Shown here: positions 1-8,519 of the stretch, one piece after another
Position numbering within the stretch: position 1 is the first letter of the stretch
Layout of the letters: every line of letters starts with the position of its first letter
Origin: Massilia sp. YIM B02443
GTDB taxonomy: Bacteria; Pseudomonadota; Gammaproteobacteria; Burkholderiales; Burkholderiaceae_D
Direction: 5' to 3'
NCBI RefSeq assembly: GCF_030411955.1
Contig: NZ_JASNRA010000001.1
Span: forward strand, 434,001 to 498,000
Length of the DNA stretch: 64,000 nucleotides
Notes under the pieces: model-generated
Seen by the model: the letters and a program-made list of their open reading frames with translations, nothing else
Databases searched by the model: none
What the model was told of the DNA's origin: nothing
Translations under genes and position numbers: made by a program

Positions 1-1174
1 CATGCTTGTGCACCACCTCGTCCACCGCGTCCGCGGAGGCGCCGTCCTGGGCGCGCGCGTCGAAGCCGGCCAGCGGCGTGCCGACCGCGTCCAGCGCGCC
101 GGCCAGGCGCGGCATCTGGCCGCGCAGCAGGTCGGCGGTGGCGTCGTCGCCGGTGGCAAAGCGCACCTGCAGCGCGCCATTCACCATGGTCAATTGGGCC
201 TCGAGCTGGCCCAGTTCGGGAAAGCGCAGGCGCAGGCGGCTGTGCCACACCGCGCCGTCGCCGTCGCCGTCGCCATCAGAGCCTTGCTGCTGTTGCTTGT
301 CTTCGCGCCGCACGTCCCATTCCATCGGCTGGCCCGGATACAACTGGCCCTGCCAGGCCAGCTGCGATTGCTCCTGGGTCGCCAGCTGCATGCTGATGAA
401 CTGGGCGGTGGCGGGATCCTGCGGATTCGGCCGCGCGCCGGCCTGGGCCGCCTGCTGCTGCGGTTCGCCGGCCAGGTCGGCCAGCGCCCGCCCGCCTTGC
501 GCCCATTCGGCCACGTGCGATTCGTAGAACAGGCCGCTGTTGCCGAGCGCCTGCTGCAGGCCCTTGGCCAGCGCGGCCGGATCGGTGGCCGCCTCCGGCG
601 TGGCCAGCAGCGGGGCGCTGCCGGCCACGGATTTCAGCACCGTGTCGGCCTTCTGCGCCGCGGCCAATACGCTGCCGAGCGTCTGTGCGGTCTTGCTGAG
701 GGTGGTGTTCCGGGCTTCGGCGCCGCCGGCGAAGGCTTGCGCGCCGGGCGCGCCGGAGGCCAGCAGCGCCGCCGCGCGCCCGATCGCCGCGCCTTCGCGC
801 AGGTTCAGCGGCGACTTGGCCGGATCGGCGCCGTCGGACAGGGGCGGGCCGGCTTCGCTGAACACGGCGCCGCCGCCGGCGCCGGTCTGGGCGCCGACCT
901 GGAAGGTCGGGCGCGGATGGAGCGAGACGAGGGTAAGCGGAACATCGGCGCCGACCTGGGCGCCGGTGGGGAGTTGCATGCGCGCCTGGGTGTCGGCGAA
1001 CTTGACGACGAAGCTGCCGTCGCTCAGTTTGGCCTGGACCGCGCCGTGGATCGCTTTACCCAGCAGTGGCGCGACTTCGCGCGCGAACGCCTGCTGGCGC
1101 GGATCGGCGGCCTGCTCGGCGGGCCGGGCCGGGGTGACGGGGGTAACGTTCGAGACCAGCTCGCGCGGCAGCAT
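1..1174 (-). CDS. fliK: Flagellar hook-length control protein FliK (3' end cut by window)
   Basis: FliK acts as the molecular ruler that measures hook length and switches the flagellar export gate from hook to filament substrates. About 391 residues are visible, starting MLPRELVSNVTPVTPARPAE; an in-frame TGA lies directly before this ATG, so no earlier start is possible. The middle is Ala/Pro/Gly-rich and poorly conserved. Near the visible end, the stretch containing LRLRFPELGQLEAQLTM and LQVRFATGDD fits the conserved C-terminal Flg_hook domain, so only the last part of the protein is missing. It follows fliT by 29 bp in a late flagellar cluster. The identification rests on the C-terminal domain and on context. 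Confidence 0.85.
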   Translation of the reverse strand, partial: MLPRELVSNVTPVTPARPAEQAADPRQQAFAREVAPLLGKAIHGAVQAKLSDGSFVVKFADTQARMQLPTGAQVGADVPLTLVSLHPRPTFQVGAQTGAGGGAVFSEAGPPLSDGADPAKSPLNLREGAAIGRAAALLASGAPGAQAFAGGAEARNTTLSKTAQTLGSVLAAAQKADTVLKSVAGSAPLLATPEAATDPAALAKGLQQALGNSGLFYESHVAEWAQGGRALADLAGEPQQQAAQAGARPNPQDPATAQFISMQLATQEQSQLAWQGQLYPGQPMEWDVRREDKQQQQGSDGDGDGDGAVWHSRLRLRFPELGQLEAQLTMVNGALQVRFATGDDATADLLRGQMPRLAGALDAVGTPLAGFDARAQDGASADAVDEVVHKH

Positions 1175-1203
1175 GGCTCAGGCCACAGGGGTAAAACGAA
1201 GGT

Positions 1204-1539
1204 TCAGACGCCGTAGGCGCGCACGACGCGGCGTTCGGTCGCGGTGTTGCCGATCATGGCCGACAGGTGCGCCATCCACGGCTGGGTCAGGTCGCGGATC
1301 TGGCGGTCGGTGTCGAGCATGCGGCGGATCGCGGCGACCTTGCGCTGGCGCTCCTGGCCGGCCAGCGGCTGGCCGTCGCCGTCGGCCTTCAGGCGGCGCA
1401 CGCAGGCCGCGCATTCCTTTTCCAGCTCGGCCAGCAGATCCCATTCGCTGGCGCTGGCCGCGTCGAGCATGCGGTCGGTGATACCGACCATGGTTTCATA
1501 CACCGACACGACTTCCTGTCCGCTCATCGTCATCATCAT
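1204..1539 (-). CDS. fliT: Flagellar export chaperone FliT
   Basis: A 111-residue, mostly helical protein with FliT-like size and position just after fliS. FliT is the export chaperone for the filament cap FliD and, in enterics, also binds FlhDC. The protein is acidic at its N-terminal half (WDLLAELEKECAACVRRLK) and has the FliT-like pattern of three or four amphipathic helices. The start is ambiguous: ATG codons occur at residues 1, 2, 3 and 5, with a weak GAGAG upstream. The gene is 40 bp after fliS. Primary sequence conservation in this family is low, so the call leans on gene order. Confidence 0.75.
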   Translation of the reverse strand: MMMTMSGQEVVSVYETMVGITDRMLDAASASEWDLLAELEKECAACVRRLKADGDGQPLAGQERQRKVAAIRRMLDTDRQIRDLTQPWMAHLSAMIGNTATERRVVRAYGV

Positions 1540-1579
1540 TCTTTGTACTCTCGTTCTCGTGCTTGGCGTGGTAACCGGG

Positions 1580-2029
1580 TCAGGCGCTCATCAGGGAAGG
1601 GGCTTGCTGCATTGCCGACGACGGCATGCCCGGTTCCGCGTTCTCACCGATCTGTACCCAGGCTCCGCGCAAGTCGGCCATCAAGCCATGGACTTCTTCC
1701 AGAATTGCGATGTCGTTCTTGATGTTTGCTTCGAGCAGGCGGCGGCTCATGTAGTCATACAGGGCGTCCAGATTCGCCGCGATCTCGCCGCCTGCACTCT
1801 TGTCGAGCGCGGCGCGCAGGCCGTTATCGATGATTGCGATCGCCTTCGACAGAGCCGCGCCCTTGGCCGCCACATTCGACGACTTGATGTTGTTGATTGC
1901 ACTGAGCAGGGAGACGATGACGCCGTCGTACAGCATCACGACCAGCTTGTGAGGCGACGCCGCGGCGACACCGGTTTCAAGGCCCACCGTTGCGTACGCG
2001 CCGACACCGCGCTTAGGGGTTCCAAACAT
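1580..2029 (-). CDS. fliS: Flagellar export chaperone FliS
   Basis: FliS binds the C-terminus of newly made flagellin in the cytoplasm and keeps it unfolded for export. The 149-residue protein begins MFGTPKRGVGAYATVGLETG and carries the family signature SPHKLVVMLYDGVIVSL followed by helices ending around NDIAILEEVHGLMADLRGAW. The ATG at 2029 is preceded by GGAG at good spacing; the frame stays open 21 codons further upstream, but that stretch lacks a ribosome site and is not FliS-like. It lies 59 bp after fliD. The usual family length is about 130 residues. Confidence 0.93.
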   Translation of the reverse strand: MFGTPKRGVGAYATVGLETGVAAASPHKLVVMLYDGVIVSLLSAINNIKSSNVAAKGAALSKAIAIIDNGLRAALDKSAGGEIAANLDALYDYMSRRLLEANIKNDIAILEEVHGLMADLRGAWVQIGENAEPGMPSSAMQQAPSLMSA

Positions 2030-2088
2030 AGGTTTCTCCAAAAATTCTGATAATGAATCGTGCTGAAAATTGTGCGATAAAGCGTAGA

Positions 2089-4710
2089 TCAACCCCAGTT
2101 CGCCGACAGCGCTGCCAACTGCTGGGTCAGATAGTTGGACGTGTTCTGCATCGACGCCAGCGAAGCGTCGAGCGCCACGAACTGGGCTCGGTAACGTTTC
2201 TCGATGCCTTCAAGGCGCGTCTCGAATCTCGAGCGCTGGTCGGCGATCGACTTGATCGACGCGTTCAGGCCGTCGGTCTTGCTGGTAAGGATGCTGCCCT
2301 TGCCGATAAAGCTGGCCGCCAGGTTGGTGAGCTGGTAAGCGAAGCCTTGCGAGAACGTGACGGTACCGCGGTCACCCTTGGCGCCGCCGGTGATCGATAC
2401 CTGGATCCCGGACGCACCTGAACTGTCGCTGGCGGTCAGCTGTTGACCATTGCCCTTGGCGGCCACGCCGCCAATGGTTCCGATCACGTCTTTACCCTTT
2501 TCTGCCGTGGTTGCTCCGAAAACGTTGGCCAGCGAGCTGCCGCTGACGCTCTCGATGGAGACGTTTGACATCGAGCCGTACTTGCTCGACGACAGCGAGA
2601 GGATGCCACCTTCGACCGAGGTCTCGACCGTATCGCCGGCGCCGGCGAACGTGGAATTGCCGTTGATCGCAGAGCGCAGCATCGCTGCCAGATCGGCATT
2701 GCTGTAGGTGCCGGCAGTCAGTTTGATTTCCTGGGTCTTGCTTTCGGTGACTGGATCGGTCTGGTTCAGCGTGACGCGCCAGGTGGTGTTCGGTTCGATC
2801 GTGGTCGAGCCGCTCAAAGCAGTGCCGCCGACAAACGTGCCGCGCGTGGCCAGTTCGGTGACGTTCACCGCATAGCTGCCGGGCTTGGTAGTAGCGCTCG
2901 ACTTGTCGAATTTGACCAGGCCGTCGGTGGTCGATCCCATCGCGGCAAACAGGCTGCCGATGTCGCCGGCGTTCTCGCTGATTGCCTTGTTGAGTTTGGT
3001 GGAATCGAGTTTCAGGGTGCCGTCCTGCTGGAACGAGATGCCGACCTGGCTGAGCGAGTTCAGCTTGCCGCCGGTGCCTTCCATGACGCTGCCGATCTGG
3101 CGTCGCAATTGGCTCTGGATCGACCGCACGCTGGCGTCGCCCTGCAGCACGCCGCCGGTCTTGGTGGTGGCGTTGTAGCCGGTCAGACCGCCGATGGTCT
3201 TCTGCATATCGTTGTATGCCTTGACGAAGTCGTTCACCGCCGTAGAGATGGCGGCGGTGTTCTTCGAGACCGTGACGGTGCTGCTGCCGAGAGCGCTGAC
3301 GTCGAGCGACACGCCTTCGACAGCACCGGTTACGGTAGTGCTGTCGCTTTTGATGTCGATGCCGTTCATGTTCAGCACCGTGCTCTGGGCACCGACTGTC
3401 TGCGTCAAGTTCTGCACACCGGCCGGGTCGTAGCCGAGCATGGCGGCAATGGCCGGGTCACCGGCGTCGCCATTGGTCCCGCCGACGGTGATCTTCATGG
3501 TGGTCGCCTCGCCGGTCTTGTTCGATGTGAGCACCAGGTGGTAAGGATTGGCGCTGCCGTCCGACACGATGGTGGCGGTTACGCCCATGTCGCCCTTGTT
3601 GATGGCGTCGCGGATGCCTTGCAGCGACTGGGCGCCGGCATCGAGTGTGATAGTTTTGCTGGCGATGGCGCCGTTGAGTGCGAATTCGGAACCGATATGG
3701 CTGCCCACGCTACCGGCACTCAGGCCGGCGGCGCCTGGATTGGTACCGCCAACGGTGATCTGAGTACCGCTGGTCGAACTCAGCTTGATGCCGGCCGTTG
3801 CCGTTATGCTCGAACCCGGATTGGCGGCCTCGTCGTTGCGTCCGATACCGCCAGTAACGCTGCCGCTCACGGTCTCGGTGACCGCGATGCTGGAACCGTC
3901 GGCGGCGGTAAACTTCAGCGATCCATTGGTGGCGCTGCCTTCGACGGTGATGTTGGCAGCTGCCAGCGCGTTGCGGGTGCCGGCGCTGGCCAGGGCTGCA
4001 TTCAGGTCGGCGGTGCTCAGGGTAGCGGCGCCGCTCAGCGATGCAATCTGCACACCCCCGACAGACAGGGCATAGCTGGAACCGGATACAGTGGTGACTT
4101 CGCCAAAGTTCTTGAACAAATCGGTCGCGGTACTGGTGCTGCCGGCGGTAGCGATAACGCCGGTTTTCGTGCTTTGGGCATTGATCGCTTCGGCCAGCGC
4201 ACGCGCGCTATTGGTGGTCGATCCGGTCGTGATCGCGGTGCCGTTGATGCTGAGCGAACCGTTTGAAATACCGCTGGTAGCGACTGCTGACCCAAGCGCA
4301 TTGCCGGTGGCGCCGAAGCTGCCGCCGCTGGCGGTGCCAAACTGGACGGTGATGGTGGTCGGGGCGCCTTTGCCGATAATCGCAGTATTACTGGCCATGC
4401 CGCCAGTCTTGAGGCTTTGCGCCTGAGCCAGCTGGGTGACGTTGATATTGTATTTGCCCGGCACGGCGCCCGCGCCGGCAGTGGCACTCAGGACGTCTTT
4501 ATTCGAGCCGGTCGCGCTCAGGCCCTGGAAGGTGGAGGAGGAATTTAGCGAAGTCAATGCAGCCTGGAAGGTGCCGACAGCGGCACTCACTTTTCCCAGG
4601 GCAGCGTTGCGCGCCTGCAGCGAAGCCGTCTTCTTGTCGAAGTTCGCCAGAGGTGCCGATTCCGCCTGCATCAGCTGGGTGACGATACTGTTGATGTCGA
4701 GTGAGGCCAC
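2089..4710 (-). CDS. fliD: Flagellar filament cap protein FliD, unusually large (873 aa)
   Basis: FliD forms the pentameric cap at the filament tip and guides flagellin folding. The start is GTG, with GGGAG eight bases ahead. The N-terminal coiled-coil segment (SLDINSIVTQLMQAESAPL) and the C-terminal segment (residues about 800-873, ending YLTQQLAALSANWG) are typical. The usual length is 450-500 residues; here a Ser/Thr/Gly-rich central region is expanded. A block at about residues 598-787 splits the normally continuous C-terminal domain. That block starts PGSYAVNVTELATRGTFVGG, which resembles PGKYNINVTQLAQAQSLKTG at about residue 84, suggesting an internal module duplication. The surface-exposed parts of FliD are known to vary, so function is probably kept. 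Confidence 0.93.
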   Translation of the reverse strand: MASLDINSIVTQLMQAESAPLANFDKKTASLQARNAALGKVSAAVGTFQAALTSLNSSSTFQGLSATGSNKDVLSATAGAGAVPGKYNINVTQLAQAQSLKTGGMASNTAIIGKGAPTTITVQFGTASGGSFGATGNALGSAVATSGISNGSLSINGTAITTGSTTNSARALAEAINAQSTKTGVIATAGSTSTATDLFKNFGEVTTVSGSSYALSVGGVQIASLSGAATLSTADLNAALASAGTRNALAAANITVEGSATNGSLKFTAADGSSIAVTETVSGSVTGGIGRNDEAANPGSSITATAGIKLSSTSGTQITVGGTNPGAAGLSAGSVGSHIGSEFALNGAIASKTITLDAGAQSLQGIRDAINKGDMGVTATIVSDGSANPYHLVLTSNKTGEATTMKITVGGTNGDAGDPAIAAMLGYDPAGVQNLTQTVGAQSTVLNMNGIDIKSDSTTVTGAVEGVSLDVSALGSSTVTVSKNTAAISTAVNDFVKAYNDMQKTIGGLTGYNATTKTGGVLQGDASVRSIQSQLRRQIGSVMEGTGGKLNSLSQVGISFQQDGTLKLDSTKLNKAISENAGDIGSLFAAMGSTTDGLVKFDKSSATTKPGSYAVNVTELATRGTFVGGTALSGSTTIEPNTTWRVTLNQTDPVTESKTQEIKLTAGTYSNADLAAMLRSAINGNSTFAGAGDTVETSVEGGILSLSSSKYGSMSNVSIESVSGSSLANVFGATTAEKGKDVIGTIGGVAAKGNGQQLTASDSSGASGIQVSITGGAKGDRGTVTFSQGFAYQLTNLAASFIGKGSILTSKTDGLNASIKSIADQRSRFETRLEGIEKRYRAQFVALDASLASMQNTSNYLTQQLAALSANWG

Positions 4711-4836
4711 TTGTTTCTCCCGTGAAAGCGATAATGTAAGTGGTTATCGACAGAAACAAACGGTTCTGAAGAGCGGTAAAGGCAGCTCTGTTTTTATTTT
4801 GCCGCTCAGCTCGCAGAAAACACTTTGCCATTAAAG

Positions 4837-4870
4837 AAAGACGGCGCCGTCTCCAGAGAGACGGCGCCGT
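4837..4870 (-). terminator. Rho-independent terminator after flaG
   Basis: A 13-bp perfect stem (ACGGCGCCGTCTC with its complement) closes a four-base loop. On the minus strand it is followed by CTTTCTTTAA. It lies 22 bases past the flaG stop codon and before fliD, so it should separate flaG transcripts from fliD. Confidence 0.8.
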
Positions 4871-4891
4871 TTGCGCAGCAACGATTTCTGT

Positions 4892-5245
4892 TCAGGCGGT
4901 TTGCCGGATCAGCAATCCCTGCATCTTGTCGATCGACTTGGCCATCTGCAAGGCTTCCTCGGTCGGCATCTGGCGCACCACTTCCTGGGTGCTCTGGTCG
5001 ATGATCTTGACCACGATCTGTTTGGTATCGTCGTCGATCTCGAACTTCAGGCTCTGGGACGAGACCTGCATAGCCTCGTTGAGCTTGTCCACTGCAGCCG
5101 AAACATCTTCTTTGCTCGGCGGCGTGGTGGCCATGTCGGACTCAGGACGCACGGGGCGTCCGGCGACCGCGCCACTCTCGGCCGCCGCAGCCGGACGTTC
5201 GTCCAGGCGCGGGGTGAGCGGCAAACCGGTAGTGTGGATTTGCAT
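4892..5245 (-). CDS. flaG: FlaG family flagellar protein
   Basis: A 117-residue protein of the FlaG family, which influences filament length by an unclear mechanism. The conserved C-terminal part is present: LKFEIDDDTKQIVVKIIDQS, then TQEVVRQMPTEEALQMAKS. The N-terminal 40 residues are low-complexity and Ala/Pro-rich, as in other members. AGGG lies about eight bases before the ATG. Hairpin terminators flank the gene on both sides, so it may be made as its own short transcript or by readthrough from fliC. Confidence 0.9.
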   Translation of the reverse strand: MQIHTTGLPLTPRLDERPAAAAESGAVAGRPVRPESDMATTPPSKEDVSAAVDKLNEAMQVSSQSLKFEIDDDTKQIVVKIIDQSTQEVVRQMPTEEALQMAKSIDKMQGLLIRQTA

Positions 5246-5264
5246 GTCGATTTCCCTAGTAAAA

Positions 5265-5296
5265 ATTCCCCGGCTGAATTTCTTCAGCCGGGGAAT
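5265..5296 (-). terminator. Rho-independent terminator after fliC
   Basis: A 14-bp perfect inverted repeat (ATTCCCCGGCTGAA) with a four-base loop, followed on the minus strand by a run of T. It sits 33 bases past the flagellin stop codon, as expected for a highly expressed monocistronic flagellin gene. Confidence 0.88.
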
Positions 5297-5329
5297 CGCT
5301 TACAGCGCGTTGTTACCTTGTGCTAGCGA

Positions 5330-6901
5330 TTAGCCACGCAGCAGCGACAGGACGCCGTTCGGCAGCGAGTTCGCCTGGGCCAGCATCGAAGTGCCGGCCT
5401 GCTGCAGGATCTGGCCGCGAGTCATTTTCGCGGTTTCAGCAGCAAAGTCGGTATCGACGATACGGCTGCGCGATGCCGACAGGTTCTCGGTGGTCGACGA
5501 CAGGTTCGAGATCGCCGATTCGAAGCGCGACTGCAGGGCGCCATACTGGGCGCGCTGGCCGTTGACCTTGGCCAGGGCGGCGTCGGCGATCTTGATCGCT
5601 GCCTGGGAGCCTTCGAAGGTGGTGATGTCCAGCGATGCGACCGATTTCAGTTTCGAAGCGTTGCCGTCAGCAGCCAGGTTGAAGCCGGAGCCGCTGGTTG
5701 CGGGGGTGGCGCTACCTGCTGCGTCAGTCACCGAGAAGCTGTTTTCCGAGTCGAACGAGACACGGCCATTGGCAACAGCGGTTGCGTTGGCGGCGGTCAG
5801 GTCAATGTTGGCAGTAGCCGGTACCTTGCCGTCGGCCTGGTAGTTACGCACTTCCAGCTTGGTGTTGGCGGTGGCGCCGTTGGCGATCGCGATGTTTTCG
5901 CCAGTCGCATTGGTCAGCTTGATGCCGCCTTCCTTGCTGTCGTACTGGGCAGTCACGCCGGTATTGGCCGACTGGGCGTTGATCGCGTTGATGGCCGACG
6001 CATAATCAGTCGCGTTCGATGCGCTGCCGCCCACCGAGAACGAGATATTGACGGCTTTTTCGTTGTCCGATTGCAGCGTGAACGAGTACGAGCCTGCTTC
6101 CATCTTCAGGTTCATCTCGGTCGTGGCGCTTGCGGTAACGCCGGTCTTCGCGGTCTTGTTGTTGATGTCGCTGGCGATCGACTTGGCTGTCGAGCCTTTG
6201 GCGGCAGCAACTGCGGCCACGTCATCGGCATTCCCGGCAACGCCGTCAGGACCGGCAGTACCCGGGGTGCCGGCAGCAGCTGCGATGGTCTTGATGGTTT
6301 CAGAACCGAGCGCGCCGTTGATGGTGAACGAACCTTCTTTCGCGCTGCTGGTAGCGGCAGCGGCAACACCATTCGACGAAATGTTGTTGTTGCCGTAGGT
6401 GTTGGTCTGGAAGTTCGAACCGGTCATCGAAATCAGCTGGCCTGCGTTGGCGCCGACCTGGAAGTTGGCGGTACCCATGGTGCCGTCCAGCAGCTTCTGG
6501 CCGTTGAATTCGGTGGTGTTCGAGATGCGGTTCAGTTCCGAGCTGAGCTGGGTCACTTCAGTCTGCAGGGCCTGGCGGTCGCTGGCCGAGTTCGACGAGT
6601 TCGACGATTGCACTGCCAGTTCGCGGATACGCTGCAGGATGTCGCCCGAGCTCGACAGGGCGCCTTCTGCGGTTTGGGCCATCGACACGCCATCGTTGGC
6701 GTTGCGGGTGGCCTGGTTCATGCCCTTGATCTGCGAGTTCATGCGGTCCGAAATCGCGAGGCCGGCGGCGTCGTCCTTGGCGCTGTTGATGCGCAGACCC
6801 GACGACAGGCGTTGGATCGAGGTGTTCAGGGACGATTGCGAAGCCGACAGGTTACGCTGCGAGTTCAGGGATGCTACGTTGGTATTGATGACGGATGCCA
6901 T
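5330..6901 (-). CDS. fliC: Flagellin
   Basis: The filament subunit, 523 residues. The N-terminal D0/D1 region starts [20 protein letters not shown] and contains the [19 protein letters not shown] signature. The C-terminal D0/D1 region includes [20 protein letters not shown] and ends [13 protein letters not shown]. The central part (about residues 165-420) is the variable, Ala/Thr/Ser-rich exposed domain. GGAG is placed eight bases before the ATG. A sigma-28-type promoter lies at 7091-7117 and a strong terminator follows. The neighbouring fliB gene suggests that surface lysines of this protein are N-methylated. Confidence 0.97.
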   Translation of the reverse strand: MASVINTNVASLNSQRNLSASQSSLNTSIQRLSSGLRINSAKDDAAGLAISDRMNSQIKGMNQATRNANDGVSMAQTAEGALSSSGDILQRIRELAVQSSNSSNSASDRQALQTEVTQLSSELNRISNTTEFNGQKLLDGTMGTANFQVGANAGQLISMTGSNFQTNTYGNNNISSNGVAAAATSSAKEGSFTINGALGSETIKTIAAAAGTPGTAGPDGVAGNADDVAAVAAAKGSTAKSIASDINNKTAKTGVTASATTEMNLKMEAGSYSFTLQSDNEKAVNISFSVGGSASNATDYASAINAINAQSANTGVTAQYDSKEGGIKLTNATGENIAIANGATANTKLEVRNYQADGKVPATANIDLTAANATAVANGRVSFDSENSFSVTDAAGSATPATSGSGFNLAADGNASKLKSVASLDITTFEGSQAAIKIADAALAKVNGQRAQYGALQSRFESAISNLSSTTENLSASRSRIVDTDFAAETAKMTRGQILQQAGTSMLAQANSLPNGVLSLLRG

Positions 6902-7224
6902 GGTGTCTACTCCAGAGACGTGGTCTTGCGGGGTGCGGCGACTTTACCGCTGGTTCACATTGGACCGCCACGCTGTTCCGTGACGTTCAATCCGCTGTTG
7001 TTACTGGTAACGGTGCCCTACGGAAAAAGTTTAGGGCGGCCATCACAAAAAAAGTGCATTTTTTGGGGAGCTGCGGTGCAAGGTTCGGTCTTGACGGCAG
7101 GTAAAAGGCTAACTTGAGGGCAAAAAAGAATTTTTTTGATGAGTTCGATATGCTGTGGCAGCGCCGAAAAGCTCCATCGCACGTGAAAAGTCCGGCCCAG
7201 TAAGGTACTTGACAGCAGCCTGCG
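6902..7224. other. Intergenic region carrying the fliC promoter and leader
   Basis: A 323-base gap with no credible gene. It contains the sigma-28-like promoter for fliC at 7091-7117, an A/T-rich leader of roughly 180 bases before the fliC start, and the 3' side of fliB. The sequence is clearly richer in A+T than the surrounding coding DNA. A short inverted repeat, GTTACTGGTAAC, lies at about 7000-7011. Confidence 0.6.
7091..7117 (-). promoter_or_regulatory. Sigma-28 (FliA) promoter of fliC
   Basis: On the minus strand the sequence is TCAAGTTA, 11 bases, GCCGTCAA. This closely matches the sigma-28 consensus TAAAGTTT-N11-GCCGATAA with exact spacing. It points towards fliC and implies a leader of about 180 bases. 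Confidence 0.8.
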
Positions 7225-8457
7225 TTAAGTGCGCAGTAGCGTATAGAGCCTGTCCAAGCCAGCCCAGCCGCTATCACGCAGCGCATTCTTGACATGCACC
7301 GTATAGGCACGGTCATGCTGGAAGCGACGACAGTGCAAGTGCACAGTCGCCATCAGAGTCGCCACAGGCGGCAGGCCGCCGGTAGTATTGCACTGGGCAG
7401 CAAGCAACAGGCGCAGCAGACCGAAACGCGCGATCAGCCCCAGATAGCTGTCATACGCGTCCTTGCTATTGAACGGAACCAACTGAGTGAACATTTCATT
7501 GAGTACAAAGTGTTCCAGCAGATAGGGTGTCTGTTGCAACGCTTCGTCCAGCCGCGCCAGGCCGCGCTGATAGCCGCGTATCAGGCTGGATTCACTGACC
7601 ACGCCATGTTCGTCAGCACCGAGCTGGCGCGATAACTGTTCGATAACGGATTGCTGGAATGGCGACGTAGCAGTGAAACCCTTGGCGCTCCATAACAAGG
7701 CAAATACCTTGGCCTGAGCGCCGTGGTCCGGACGGATCAGGTCGAGCGTTGCAGTCATGTTGCTACTCTCGATCAGTTGCGTGAAATCCTTGATCAGCGC
7801 TTGAACGTTCTGCCCGTCCTGGTCACGTTGATTAGATGTTAGAGCTTCGCAGAATGTACCTAGCAGGGCCAGACGCTGCCATAAGAGCAGTTCGCGGGTG
7901 CGCATCAGGTTCAGGCAGAAAATACGCGCTTCAGTCATGGCTTCGGCCATCAGCGAATTGCTCATCTCGATCGCATGTACAGTGTCTACACGCACACCAG
8001 CCGGCGACTCAACGAAATCAAATGCGTCCTCGGCCAGTAGTGCTAGACGTGCTGCTTCCGGACATGAAAGCGACATGGCCTGCTCAAAATGTCCATTAAT
8101 ACTTCGGTTCACTCGAGGAAAGGTATGGCACACATTCGAGAGAAAGCTTTCCCCGATGCTGGCCTGCACCGTACAGCTGCCATTTTTGAAAGCAGCACAA
8201 TTCTGATGTTCGCCTACCGGTTCAATGGTGGCGTACATTGCATCGCTCTCAGCGCCTTCGACTCGCCTCAGTTTGGTTTCTAGCTGGCGCAGGATAGGAA
8301 ACGTTTTACTGCGATAGGCGTTGTAGGTTTTCTTGTCGATATGGACTGGCCAGCCGGAGCAACAACTATCCTCGCAGCTGGCGCCAATACACCGAAAGCG
8401 TTCGACGTAGCGCGGCATGAGCGCAGGCAAAGTAACGGTATGATGCAAAATAGCCAT
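7225..8457 (-). CDS. fliB: Flagellin lysine-N-methylase FliB
   Basis: A 410-residue protein of the FliB family, which methylates lysine side chains of flagellin. The N-terminal cysteine cluster CIGASCEDSCCSGW is the family hallmark; more conserved cysteines follow at NCAAFKNGSCTV and NVCHTFPRV. Such cysteines are thought to hold an iron-sulfur cluster. The gene lies upstream of fliC in the same orientation. Its base composition is noticeably lower in G+C than the flanking genes, which hints at a separate history. No clear ribosome site precedes the chosen ATG. The methyl donor and target lysines cannot be read from sequence. Confidence 0.9.
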   Translation of the reverse strand: MAILHHTVTLPALMPRYVERFRCIGASCEDSCCSGWPVHIDKKTYNAYRSKTFPILRQLETKLRRVEGAESDAMYATIEPVGEHQNCAAFKNGSCTVQASIGESFLSNVCHTFPRVNRSINGHFEQAMSLSCPEAARLALLAEDAFDFVESPAGVRVDTVHAIEMSNSLMAEAMTEARIFCLNLMRTRELLLWQRLALLGTFCEALTSNQRDQDGQNVQALIKDFTQLIESSNMTATLDLIRPDHGAQAKVFALLWSAKGFTATSPFQQSVIEQLSRQLGADEHGVVSESSLIRGYQRGLARLDEALQQTPYLLEHFVLNEMFTQLVPFNSKDAYDSYLGLIARFGLLRLLLAAQCNTTGGLPPVATLMATVHLHCRRFQHDRAYTVHVKNALRDSGWAGLDRLYTLLRT

Positions 8458-8519
8458 GAGCGGTCGATCGGGATGAAAGATGAGCGATGAGGCCGAGTGT
8501 AACCTTGTGGAAACTCAGC

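Noticed and set aside
2-1216. A 404-codon plus-strand open frame at the window start
   Set aside because: It is the antisense of fliK; the minus-strand frame has the Flg_hook domain and fits the flagellar gene order.
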